From the NCBI RefSeq assembly GCF_048320135.1, contig NZ_CP182947.1:4650001-4714000 (forward strand): a stretch of 64,000 bases of DNA. The letters are read 5' to 3'. Shown in pieces: positions 55,217 to 62,654 of this stretch; positions within the stretch are counted from its first letter, which is position 1, and the number at the start of each line of letters is the position of its first letter. The position numbers and the translations under genes were made by a program. This stretch comes from Ideonella_A sakaiensis_A. Lineage in GTDB: Bacteria > Pseudomonadota > Gammaproteobacteria > Burkholderiales > Burkholderiaceae_C. The notes beneath the pieces were generated by a model that searched no databases, was not told the DNA's origin, and worked only from the letters and a program-made list of their open reading frames with translations.

Positions 55217-56037
55217 GCCAGCCACCGACCGCGAACGCCAGCATGGCGCCGCAGCCGGTGGACGACCGCAGCGCATCGGTGATCGAGGCCGATGCAGTCG
55301 TCACGCGGTTCGGCGCCCACACCGTGCACGACGGTGTCAGCTTTTCGGTCGGCCGCGGCGAACTGGTCGCGCTGATCGGCGGCAGCGGTACCGGCAAGTC
55401 GGTGCTGCTGCGCGAGATCATCGGCCTGCACCGGCCGACCGGCGGGCGTTTGCGCCTGCTCGGCACCGACATGTGGAACGCCTCGTCGGACGAACTGGCA
55501 GCGGTGCGCCGGCGCTTCGGCATGATGTTCCAGGATGGCGCCTTGTTCTCGTCGTTGACGGTGGCGCAGAACGTCGCCGTGCCGTTGCGCGAGAACACCC
55601 GGCTGAGCCAGCCGACGATCGATGCGCTGGTGGCGCTGCGCCTGCTGCAGGCCGGCCTGCCGCTCGAGGCCGGCAGCAAGAGCCCGAGCGAACTGTCCGG
55701 CGGCATGCGCAAGCGCGCGGCAATCGCCCGGGCGATTGCACTGGAGCCGGAAATCCTCTTCCTCGACGAGCCGACCTCCGGCCTCGACCCGATCACCGCG
55801 CGCGGCTTCGATCAACTGGTGCGATCGCTGGTCGACGACCTGGGCATCACGGTCTTTCTGGTGACCCACGACCTCGACACCCTGCTCGGCGTCGTCGATC
55901 GGCTGATCGTGTTGTCGCGCGGCAAGGTGCTGGCCGACGGCTCGGTCGACGAGGTGATGGCCGTCGACGACCAATGGGTTCGCGACTATTTTTCGGTCCG
56001 TAGAATGGCCCACGGGGATTCCGAAAATGGAAGCTGA
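55213..56037 (+). CDS. MlaF-type ABC transporter ATPase
   Basis: A 274-aa ATPase with Walker A GGSGTGKSV, signature ELSGGMRKRAAIARAI, and Walker B LFLDEPTSGLDP. It overlaps the permease by four bases (ATGA) and MlaD by 11. It powers lipid movement between membranes. Confidence 0.94.
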   Translation: MSQPPTANASMAPQPVDDRSASVIEADAVVTRFGAHTVHDGVSFSVGRGELVALIGGSGTGKSVLLREIIGLHRPTGGRLRLLGTDMWNASSDELAAVRRRFGMMFQDGALFSSLTVAQNVAVPLRENTRLSQPTIDALVALRLLQAGLPLEAGSKSPSELSGGMRKRAAIARAIALEPEILFLDEPTSGLDPITARGFDQLVRSLVDDLGITVFLVTHDLDTLLGVVDRLIVLSRGKVLADGSVDEVMAVDDQWVRDYFSVRRMAHGDSENGS

Positions 56038-57058
56038 AGCGCGCTACACCTGGGTTGGCGCTGCCGTGCTGGCGCTGCTGGCAGCGATGGTGGCCGCGGT
56101 CGTGTGGCTGAAGAATATCGGCGGCGATGGCGAATTCAACCGCTATGCAATCCATTTCCAGCAACAGGCACTCGATGGCCTGGAGATCGGCGCCGCAGTG
56201 ACGCTGCGCGGCATCAAGGTCGGCCGAGTCGAGGACTACGCGCTTGCCGGCGAAACGCTGGACCGGGTGCGGGTCACGATCCGGGTCGACCGGCGCGCGC
56301 CGGCCTATGCAAATACCGTCGCACTGGTGACGCGCAATTTTGTCACCGGCATCGCGCAGATCACGCTGGTCAACGGCGACCCGCCCGGCGAACTGCTGGT
56401 CAAGATCCCGCCCGGCGAACAATATCCTCTGATCGGCGAGGGCCGCTCCGATCTGCAGGAGATTGCCGGGCGCGTCAACGAGGTTGGCGAGATGGCGACG
56501 AAGGCACTCGCCAACATCAATGAACTGCTCAGCAACGACAATCGCGCAGCGTTGATGGCCACCGTCAACAGCGTGCGCGAACTGACGGCGGGCCTGAACA
56601 GTCGCCTCGACACGCTCGAACAGACGACCAGACTGGTCGGCAGCTCGGCGACGCAGATCGGTGGCGCTGCCGCGAGCTTCAGCGTCGCCGCCAGGCAATT
56701 TGGCAGCGCAGCAGACAAGCTCGGCGAGTCGGGAGAACGGATCGCCGGCGTTGCCGATCGCAGCGTGCAGCGCCTCGACACGACCCTCGACGAGACCGAA
56801 CGCATGCTCACGGAAGCCCGGCTTGCCTTCGGCAAGATTGCCACTGCGACAGACAGCTTGCAGAAGCAGGCCGTCGCATCGGCGAAGCGGCTCGAGGACT
56901 CGGCGGCCAATGTCGACGATCAACTCGGTGCGACGCTGTCCGAGCTGCGATTGAGCATCGACACCGCGACGCGCGTGCTCGACCGCTTGCGCGAGCCCCG
57001 CGCCGCGTTGCTCGGGCCCGACAAGTCTCAGCTCGGCCCCGGGGAGAAGATGCCTTGA
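56027..57058 (+). CDS. MlaD/MCE-domain periplasmic lipid-binding protein
   Basis: A 343-aa protein anchored by one N-terminal helix (YTWVGAAVLALLAAMVAAVV). The MCE domain (~35-120) holds LDGLEIGAAVTLRGIKVGRV. A long C-terminal coiled-coil region (~150-330) follows, as in MlaD relatives that form tunnels. It overlaps the next gene by four bases (TTGA). Confidence 0.93.
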   Translation: MEAEARYTWVGAAVLALLAAMVAAVVWLKNIGGDGEFNRYAIHFQQQALDGLEIGAAVTLRGIKVGRVEDYALAGETLDRVRVTIRVDRRAPAYANTVALVTRNFVTGIAQITLVNGDPPGELLVKIPPGEQYPLIGEGRSDLQEIAGRVNEVGEMATKALANINELLSNDNRAALMATVNSVRELTAGLNSRLDTLEQTTRLVGSSATQIGGAAASFSVAARQFGSAADKLGESGERIAGVADRSVQRLDTTLDETERMLTEARLAFGKIATATDSLQKQAVASAKRLEDSAANVDDQLGATLSELRLSIDTATRVLDRLREPRAALLGPDKSQLGPGEKMP

Positions 57059-57699
57059 CGACAGCCCTTCGCCGCTGCTGCGTCGCTGTTGCCGCATCGT
57101 TGCTGCTCGCATCGTGCATGTCGGTCAGCGTCGGCAACGAAGGTTCTCCGCACACGCAGCTGCGACTGACCGATGCCGCGGCCGCCCAGCCGACCCGGCG
57201 CGCCGAGCCGCTGATTGCGGCGCTGCTGATCCAGCCACTGCCGGCCGATGCCTTGACCGACACGACGTCGATCGCCTATGCGCGCCGCGACAATGAGTTT
57301 GCGTTCTACCAGTTTGCATCGTGGACCGAACGGCCGGTGCGCCAGGTCCCGCGGCTGCTGCAGCGCCGCCTCGAGGCGCGCGGCATTGCCGGCGCCGTCG
57401 GGCTGCTCGGTGACCCGCTGCGCGCTGACTGGCTGCTGACCGTGGCGGTGCAGACTCTGCACCATGACGCCAGCATGACGCCCGGCACGGGGCGGCTGGC
57501 GATGACCGTCGAATTGTTCGACCGGCGCGGCCGCATCCGCGTTGCGCGCCGGCATTTCGAAACCGCTGCAGCCACCACGCGCGAAGATGCGCCAGCCGCC
57601 GCCGCGGCGATGTCAAAAGCCGTCGCGCTGGCCTTCGACGAACTGCTGCCGTGGCTCGAAGCCGAACTGCAACGCGCAGCGGGCACGCCGCCGCACTGA
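57055..57699 (+). CDS. ABC-type transport auxiliary lipoprotein (PqiC/YmbA-like)
   Basis: A 214-aa lipoprotein (VAVAASLLLASCMSVSV). The mature part resembles the auxiliary component of MCE systems (SIAYARRDNEFAFYQFASWT, RLEARG, LFDRRGRIRVARRHFETAAA). The start is a TTG overlapping the MCE gene. Last gene of the operon; it probably docks the transporter at the outer membrane. Confidence 0.85.
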   Translation: MTTALRRCCVAVAASLLLASCMSVSVGNEGSPHTQLRLTDAAAAQPTRRAEPLIAALLIQPLPADALTDTTSIAYARRDNEFAFYQFASWTERPVRQVPRLLQRRLEARGIAGAVGLLGDPLRADWLLTVAVQTLHHDASMTPGTGRLAMTVELFDRRGRIRVARRHFETAAATTREDAPAAAAAMSKAVALAFDELLPWLEAELQRAAGTPPH

Positions 57700-57853
57700 G
57701 CGTTCACTGGCGCCAGCGTTGTGCGGGCCAGGCAGGCGCGCAAGTCAACGCTCAGCCGATGTGGCAGCGTGCGTCGAATCGGGAGGGGTGACCAACAATC
57801 GCGAACGCCGGCCGCCGACGGCGGTGCCGTGATCAACGAAGGAGTTCAGAAAC

Positions 57854-57927
57854 TGGAGCGGGTGAAGGGAATCGAACCCTCGTATGAAGCTTGGGAAGCT
57901 GCCGTTCTACCATTGAACTACACCCGC
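57854..57927 (-). tRNA. tRNA-Gly (anticodon CCC)
   Basis: A 74-base cloverleaf including the encoded CCA. The acceptor stem GCGGGTG/CACCCGC is perfect; the D-arm GTTCAATGGTAGAAC and T-arm GGTTCGATTCC are standard. The anticodon loop TTCCCAA reads CCC. The anticodon stem (GCAGC/GCTTC) has a C-U mismatch at the second pair, where relatives are fully paired. Lies between the lipoprotein genes. Confidence 0.93.
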
Positions 57928-57986
57928 ACGATCGTGAGTTTACGCGATCGTTTCGAAGCGGCCGAGCGCAGCCGCTGCAGCGGTCG

Positions 57987-59105
57987 TCAGCAGTTGAACG
58001 GGACCATGCCGCCGTCGAGGCTGCGGCGTTCGAGCCCGACCGGTGGCGGGTCGATGCGGCGCCCGTCGACTTCGAGCGGTGGCAACTGGACGTCGTATCG
58101 CTCTGCACCCGCCGGATTCAGCTGTGCCGACAGCGCGGCCGAAGTGCGTGCGCTGGAGGCTGCGGGTGCCGAGATGCTGGTCGACAGCGGCAACGCGCGT
58201 CGGCTGAGGCTGACATGCATGATGTCCAGCGCCTGCAATGTGGCGGCACCGGTCCCCGAGTTGATCAGCGCAACATCCGACGACGACCAGCGCCACCGCT
58301 GCGTGGCCGGCACCTTGATCTCGATGTAGGCGATCAGCTCCGGTTTGGCCGGGTCTGCTGCCAGCAGACGCCCGCTCAGGATGGCGCCGTCGGCTTCGAC
58401 GGTGAAGCCGCTGTCGTAGCTGTCGAGGATGTTCGCGCACGCCAGTTGCGGCGTCTGCTGCACGCACCGGGCGTGCGCGGTTGTCATTCGCTGCTTTTCC
58501 TGCGCGCTCCGATAGACGGTCCCGCCGCCGCGCTGCACGGCTTCGAGTTCGATTTCGGGAAAGCGGGTGATCCGTCCATCGGCCCAGCGCAACTCCGGCC
58601 AGCGCAGCAGCAAGCGGTCCGGGAGGCGGTCGAGCCGGCCACGCTGCCAGCCGGTGTTGACGTGCAGTGTCGAGGCCGCTGCTTCGGCGCCGTCGGCCAG
58701 TGCAAAGACCGCCGGATCAACGGCCTGGCCGGCCGCAATGCTGAGCTGTTGGAACAGCCGCAGCGTTGGTGTCTGCCTCGCGGCCAAGCCGCCGGTTCCG
58801 ACCCGCACGCCGTCATCGAGGAAACGAACGGTCACGCCGGGGTCGATGTCGAACTTGACGCCGAGCGTCGGCGGACTGCGTGTGGCATTGCGTGCGTCGA
58901 CTGCCAGCGCAACACCGGGTGCGAGACTCGCCTGCAGGCCGGTCGTCGGTCCGACCTGCCCGCCGCAATGGGCCTGGCTTGTCCTTGCCGACGGGTCGGC
59001 ATATGACGGCCGGTAGTAAGTGCCCATCAGCGCAGGCATGCAGCCGCTGAGCAGCAACATGCCGACAATGGATGCGCCAGCAGCCAACCGAAGATGCGTC
59101 GTCAT
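57987..59105 (-). CDS. Putative lipoprotein, unknown function
   Basis: A 372-aa lipoprotein (ASIVGMLLLSGCMPALMG, Cys in LSGC). The mature protein shows TYYRPSYADPSARTSQAHCG and, later, GFTVEADGAILSGRLLAADP. It has seven-odd Cys in total, some of which may pair. No family recognised. Its start is 120 bases from the end of the next minus-strand gene. Confidence 0.7.
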   Translation of the reverse strand: MTTHLRLAAGASIVGMLLLSGCMPALMGTYYRPSYADPSARTSQAHCGGQVGPTTGLQASLAPGVALAVDARNATRSPPTLGVKFDIDPGVTVRFLDDGVRVGTGGLAARQTPTLRLFQQLSIAAGQAVDPAVFALADGAEAAASTLHVNTGWQRGRLDRLPDRLLLRWPELRWADGRITRFPEIELEAVQRGGGTVYRSAQEKQRMTTAHARCVQQTPQLACANILDSYDSGFTVEADGAILSGRLLAADPAKPELIAYIEIKVPATQRWRWSSSDVALINSGTGAATLQALDIMHVSLSRRALPLSTSISAPAASSARTSAALSAQLNPAGAERYDVQLPPLEVDGRRIDPPPVGLERRSLDGGMVPFNC

Positions 59106-59225
59106 GATGCGGCCTCACTTTTGCGATGCGACGCTTACCGTGCGTACGCGGCGCCGATGATGCCGCGGACAGATGACGACATGCTTGCATCGGCAGCTGG
59201 CTGGGTTTCAATTGCAAGACGGGCC

Positions 59226-60050
59226 TCAGCTCTGCCCGGCCAGCCCCGACGCGACCAGCACCAACATGGTGCAGCAGAGCGCGATCGTGCTGGCCGCGAC
59301 GATGGATCGGGCCCGACGTGGCCACACGGTGATCGCCGCATATCCCGCCAGCGGCATCAGCTGCTGCGCATGGATCGCGACGAAGTGGGCGGGCCGCAGA
59401 TCGCCACCGGCCAGCGACCAGCCGAAGAGGGGCAAGGGCGCTGCAGCGGTTGGCGGTTGAATGCCCGACAGCAGTCCGCCGACCGCGGTGCCGAGAACGA
59501 AGGTCAGCAGCAGGCCGATCAAGACCGCGGCGCGAAAGGCGGCCGGCCGGCGCGGGTCGGAATGGCGGAACAGCTGCCATGCCAGCAAGACCTGCGTCGA
59601 GGTCATCGCCACCGCGCCGACACCTATCAGCGAATACATCGTTGCGTGCCAGGCATCGGCGACGTTGTAGTGCGATGCCTGGCCGAGCGCCGCCTGCAGC
59701 GTGATGTAAGTCCATTCGAAGCTGCCCGCGCCGATCAGCATCCAGACGATCATGTCGACAGCTCGGCTGCTGCGCCGTGACGCCGGCAGATGGCCGATCA
59801 GCCACGCGGTGGTCCAGGTGAACAGCGCGATCGACAACGCGAACTTGATCGGCTTGAGCCAGACGTTGGCGCCGCGCAGGCTGCGGTCGTCGAACAGCAG
59901 CATCAGCACCAGTGGCAGCAGCAGTGCCATCAGCGCAGCGCCAAACAGCGCCAGCCGGCGTTCCCGCTGCAGCAGTTCGAGCGCAAGGGCCCGGGTATGC
60001 CGGGCGAGCGGCGACGCCGTCGATGCGGTGGTGATGTCTGAGCTGGACAT
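59226..60050 (-). CDS. Polytopic membrane protein, unknown
   Basis: A 274-aa inner-membrane protein with about seven hydrophobic helices. Short motifs are NVWLKPIKFALSIALFTWTT, FEWTYITLQAALGQASHYNV and PAHFVAIHAQQLMPLAGYAA (His-rich, perhaps haem or metal related). No family recognised. It lies 33 bases after the ABA4-like gene on the same strand, suggesting co-transcription. Confidence 0.75.
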   Translation of the reverse strand: MSSSDITTASTASPLARHTRALALELLQRERRLALFGAALMALLLPLVLMLLFDDRSLRGANVWLKPIKFALSIALFTWTTAWLIGHLPASRRSSRAVDMIVWMLIGAGSFEWTYITLQAALGQASHYNVADAWHATMYSLIGVGAVAMTSTQVLLAWQLFRHSDPRRPAAFRAAVLIGLLLTFVLGTAVGGLLSGIQPPTAAAPLPLFGWSLAGGDLRPAHFVAIHAQQLMPLAGYAAITVWPRRARSIVAASTIALCCTMLVLVASGLAGQS

Positions 60051-60083
60051 GCAGGATTCCTCGATGCTTGTGTGCTTCGACGC

Positions 60084-60548
60084 TCAGGCCGCGCCGGCGA
60101 TCGCAGCACGGCGCGGCCGCCACAATGGGCGGACCACGGCATACGCGAGCAGCCCGGCCGGGCCGAACCAGAATGTCGTTACCAGCAGCGGCACGATCAG
60201 CCAGTGCGGAAGGCCGATCTGCCCGCCGCGCTCGGCGATCCAGCTGCCGACGAACAAGTCGAAGGCAAGGAAGTGCAGCCAGGCCGCGGTCAGCAGCTCC
60301 GGTCTGGCCAGCAGGCGCTGCACCGCGGCCAGCGAGTCGTAGCCGCCGTCACCGAAGCCGTGGACCGCAAACAGCGCGACATAGACCAGCGCCAGCAACA
60401 GCGGCACCAGCCTGCCGGCCAGCCAGCGCACGCGCGCCGACCAGGGGGCTTTGAATGGCGACGCGATCAAAGCCAGCCAAGCGATGGCGGCCAGCGTGCC
60501 GGCGGCGCCGAAGATCTGTTCTGGCGCCAGCAATGAAAGAAGAGTCAT
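60084..60548 (-). CDS. ABA4-like membrane protein
   Basis: A 154-aa membrane protein of the ABA4-like family (DUF4281), with four helices and the motif LHFLAFDLFVGSWIAERGG. The plant relative works in carotenoid (neoxanthin) formation; bacterial roles are unknown. The ATG at 60546-60548 is preceded by GGAG at six bases; an in-frame GTG lies upstream inside the inverted repeat. Divergent from tetR. Confidence 0.82.
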   Translation of the reverse strand: MTLLSLLAPEQIFGAAGTLAAIAWLALIASPFKAPWSARVRWLAGRLVPLLLALVYVALFAVHGFGDGGYDSLAAVQRLLARPELLTAAWLHFLAFDLFVGSWIAERGGQIGLPHWLIVPLLVTTFWFGPAGLLAYAVVRPLWRPRRAAIAGAA

Positions 60549-60565
60549 TTGCTGCTCCGAAGTAA

Positions 60566-60605
60566 ACACTGTTCAGATTACGTTAGCGTATAGTCTGAAC
60601 GGTGT
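60566..60605. promoter_or_regulatory. Long inverted repeat: operator between ABA4-like gene and tetR
   Basis: ACACTGTTCAGA and TCTGAACGGTGT are 12-base arms matching at 11 positions, with a 16-base spacer. A TATAGT (60589-60594) could be the -10 for tetR. On the minus strand TTGACA (60603-60608) and TAACGT (60580-60585), 17 bases apart, could drive the ABA4-like gene. The site is well placed for the TetR protein to control both directions. Confidence 0.75.
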
Positions 60606-60629
60606 CAAGATCTATCCGGCTTTCACTCG

Positions 60630-61322
60630 ATGCACCCAGTTGAACCACCTGCAGATCCACCGGCACGCGAGGCCTATCACCACGGCGCACTGCGTGATGC
60701 GCTGATTGCGGCGACCGAGTCGCTGCTCGCCGAACGTGGCCTGGAGGGCTTTTCGCTGCGCGAAGTCGCCCGACGCTCCGGCGTCTCGCCGGCCGCTCCG
60801 GCACACCATTTCGGCGATGCACAGGGTCTGCTGACGGCGGTGGCGACGCTTGCCTTCGACGGCCTGACCGAGGCGCTCGAAGCCGGCAATGCACGCGGCG
60901 GCGATGACGCGGTGGCTCGGCTGCGGGAGCAGGGCGTCGGTTATGTCGACTTTGCGATGAAGTTTCCCGGTCGGTTCAGCCTGATGTTCCGTTCCGGCAA
61001 ACCAGCGGACGAAGCGTTGTCACGCAGCGCAGCCGCCGCATTCGCTGCGCTCGAGAACGGTGTACGCGAGTTGTTCGGCGTCGCAGCGGATGAGGATCTG
61101 ACGCCGGCGCAATGGCAGGCCTTGTTGTCGATCTGGTCGGTGGTGCACGGTTTTGCCCAGTTGGCGCTGGCCGGGCAATTGGCGCGTTTTGCGCCGCCGG
61201 GTGGCCGCGAGGCGATGTTGCGGCAGGTGCTGGCACCGATGCTCGAGCAGCAGTTGCGCGGCTTGTGTGCGCGGCCGGCGAAGCCCGCGCCGCGCCGCAC
61301 CGGCAAGCCGCGGCCGCGCTGA
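60630..61322 (+). CDS. TetR family regulator (WHG-domain type)
   Basis: A 230-aa regulator. The N-terminal helix-turn-helix is FSLREVARRSGVSPAAPAHH, preceded by YHHGALRDALIAA, typical of the subgroup with the TetR_C_33/WHG ligand domain (VDFAMKFPGRFSLMFR, SIWSVVHGFAQLALAG). Likely represses itself and the divergent ABA4-like/membrane protein pair through the inverted repeat. Confidence 0.92.
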   Translation: MHPVEPPADPPAREAYHHGALRDALIAATESLLAERGLEGFSLREVARRSGVSPAAPAHHFGDAQGLLTAVATLAFDGLTEALEAGNARGGDDAVARLREQGVGYVDFAMKFPGRFSLMFRSGKPADEALSRSAAAAFAALENGVRELFGVAADEDLTPAQWQALLSIWSVVHGFAQLALAGQLARFAPPGGREAMLRQVLAPMLEQQLRGLCARPAKPAPRRTGKPRPR

Positions 61323-61424
61323 CCGCACGCCGGTGCTGGCATCGCTGGTGCGCGTTTGCATCGCCGTGCTGCGCTCGGATCGGGCATGATCGGCTGGTCC
61401 GATTGAAGATCGCTCCCGCCTTCC

Positions 61425-62582
61425 ATGACCAACAAACGATTGCATCCCGAAAGCGTTGCCGCCCAGGCGCTCGGCTGGGTCGACGACGCCACCCGCGCGA
61501 TCACGCCGCCGGTCCACGTCTCTTCGACCTATCTGCGCGACCCCGACAACCAGTACAGCTCGGGCCGTGTCTATGCGCGTGCCGACAACCCGGCCTTTGA
61601 TCAGGCCGAGGCGGTGCTGGCCGAACTCGAGCACGGTGCCGACGCGATGCTGTTTGCATCCGGGATGGCCGCGGCGACGGCGGTTTTCCAGTCGCTGTCG
61701 CCCGGCGACCACGTGCTTGCGCCGAAGGTGATGTATTGGTCGCTGCGCAACTGGCTGACCGGCTTTGCAAGCGACTGGGGGCTGCAGGTCGAACTGATCG
61801 AGATGACCGACCCGGCGGCGGTGCAGCAGGCGATCCGTCCCGGCAAGACCCGCCTGGTCTGGGTCGAGACGCCGGCCAATCCGCTGTGGACGGTGACCGA
61901 CATCGAGGCGACCGCCGACATCGCCCATGCTGCCGGCGCGCTGCTGGCGGTCGATTCGACGGTCGCGACGCCGGTGCTCAGCCAGCCGCTGCGGCTCGGC
62001 GCCGACCTCGTGATGCACGCCGCGACCAAATACCTGAACGGACACTCCGATCTGATCGCCGGCGCGCTGGTGACGCGCAACGACGACGAGCACTGGCAGC
62101 GGCTGCGCCGCATCCGCGCCCAGCTCGGCGGCACTCTCGGATCGTTCGAATCGTGGCTGCTGCTGCGCGGCATGCGCACGCTTTACCTGCGGGTGCATGC
62201 GGCGTCGGCCGCGGCCCAACGCATCGCCGAACATTTCAACGGCCACCGGCGGGTTGCCGAAGTGCTTTATCCGGGCCTCGCCGAAGCCGCCGGGCACGCG
62301 GTTGCCGCGCGGCAGATGCGCGGTGGCTTCGGCGGCATGTTGTCGTTGCGTGTGGCCGGCGGCGAGGCCGCAGCGATCGCGACCGCAGCGAAAGTCGGCT
62401 TGTGGAAACGCGCGACATCACTCGGCGGCGTCGAAAGCCTGATCGAGCACCGGGCGAGCGTCGAAGGGGCCGGCAGCCCGGTCCCGGCCGACCTGTTGCG
62501 CCTGTCGGTGGGTATAGAGCGGGTCGACGATCTGATCGACGACCTCGAGCAAGCCCTGGAGGCCGCTGCGCCGGTCGAATGA
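61425..62582 (+). CDS. Cystathionine gamma-synthase family PLP enzyme
   Basis: A 385-aa PLP-dependent enzyme of the Cys/Met metabolism class. The PLP lysine is in HAATKYLNGHSDLI; SSGRVYARADNPAFDQAEAV and FASGMAAATAVFQSL are family blocks. It could be a gamma-synthase, gamma-lyase or beta-lyase; the residues visible do not separate them. A 102-base spacer after tetR. Confidence 0.93.
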   Translation: MTNKRLHPESVAAQALGWVDDATRAITPPVHVSSTYLRDPDNQYSSGRVYARADNPAFDQAEAVLAELEHGADAMLFASGMAAATAVFQSLSPGDHVLAPKVMYWSLRNWLTGFASDWGLQVELIEMTDPAAVQQAIRPGKTRLVWVETPANPLWTVTDIEATADIAHAAGALLAVDSTVATPVLSQPLRLGADLVMHAATKYLNGHSDLIAGALVTRNDDEHWQRLRRIRAQLGGTLGSFESWLLLRGMRTLYLRVHAASAAAQRIAEHFNGHRRVAEVLYPGLAEAAGHAVAARQMRGGFGGMLSLRVAGGEAAAIATAAKVGLWKRATSLGGVESLIEHRASVEGAGSPVPADLLRLSVGIERVDDLIDDLEQALEAAAPVE

Positions 62583-62654
62583 CGGCAGGCGGGAGTTCGC
62601 CCCGGAATTTGCCGCGCCATGACCCGGCGCGGGCCAGCTGAAAAGGAACGTGAC

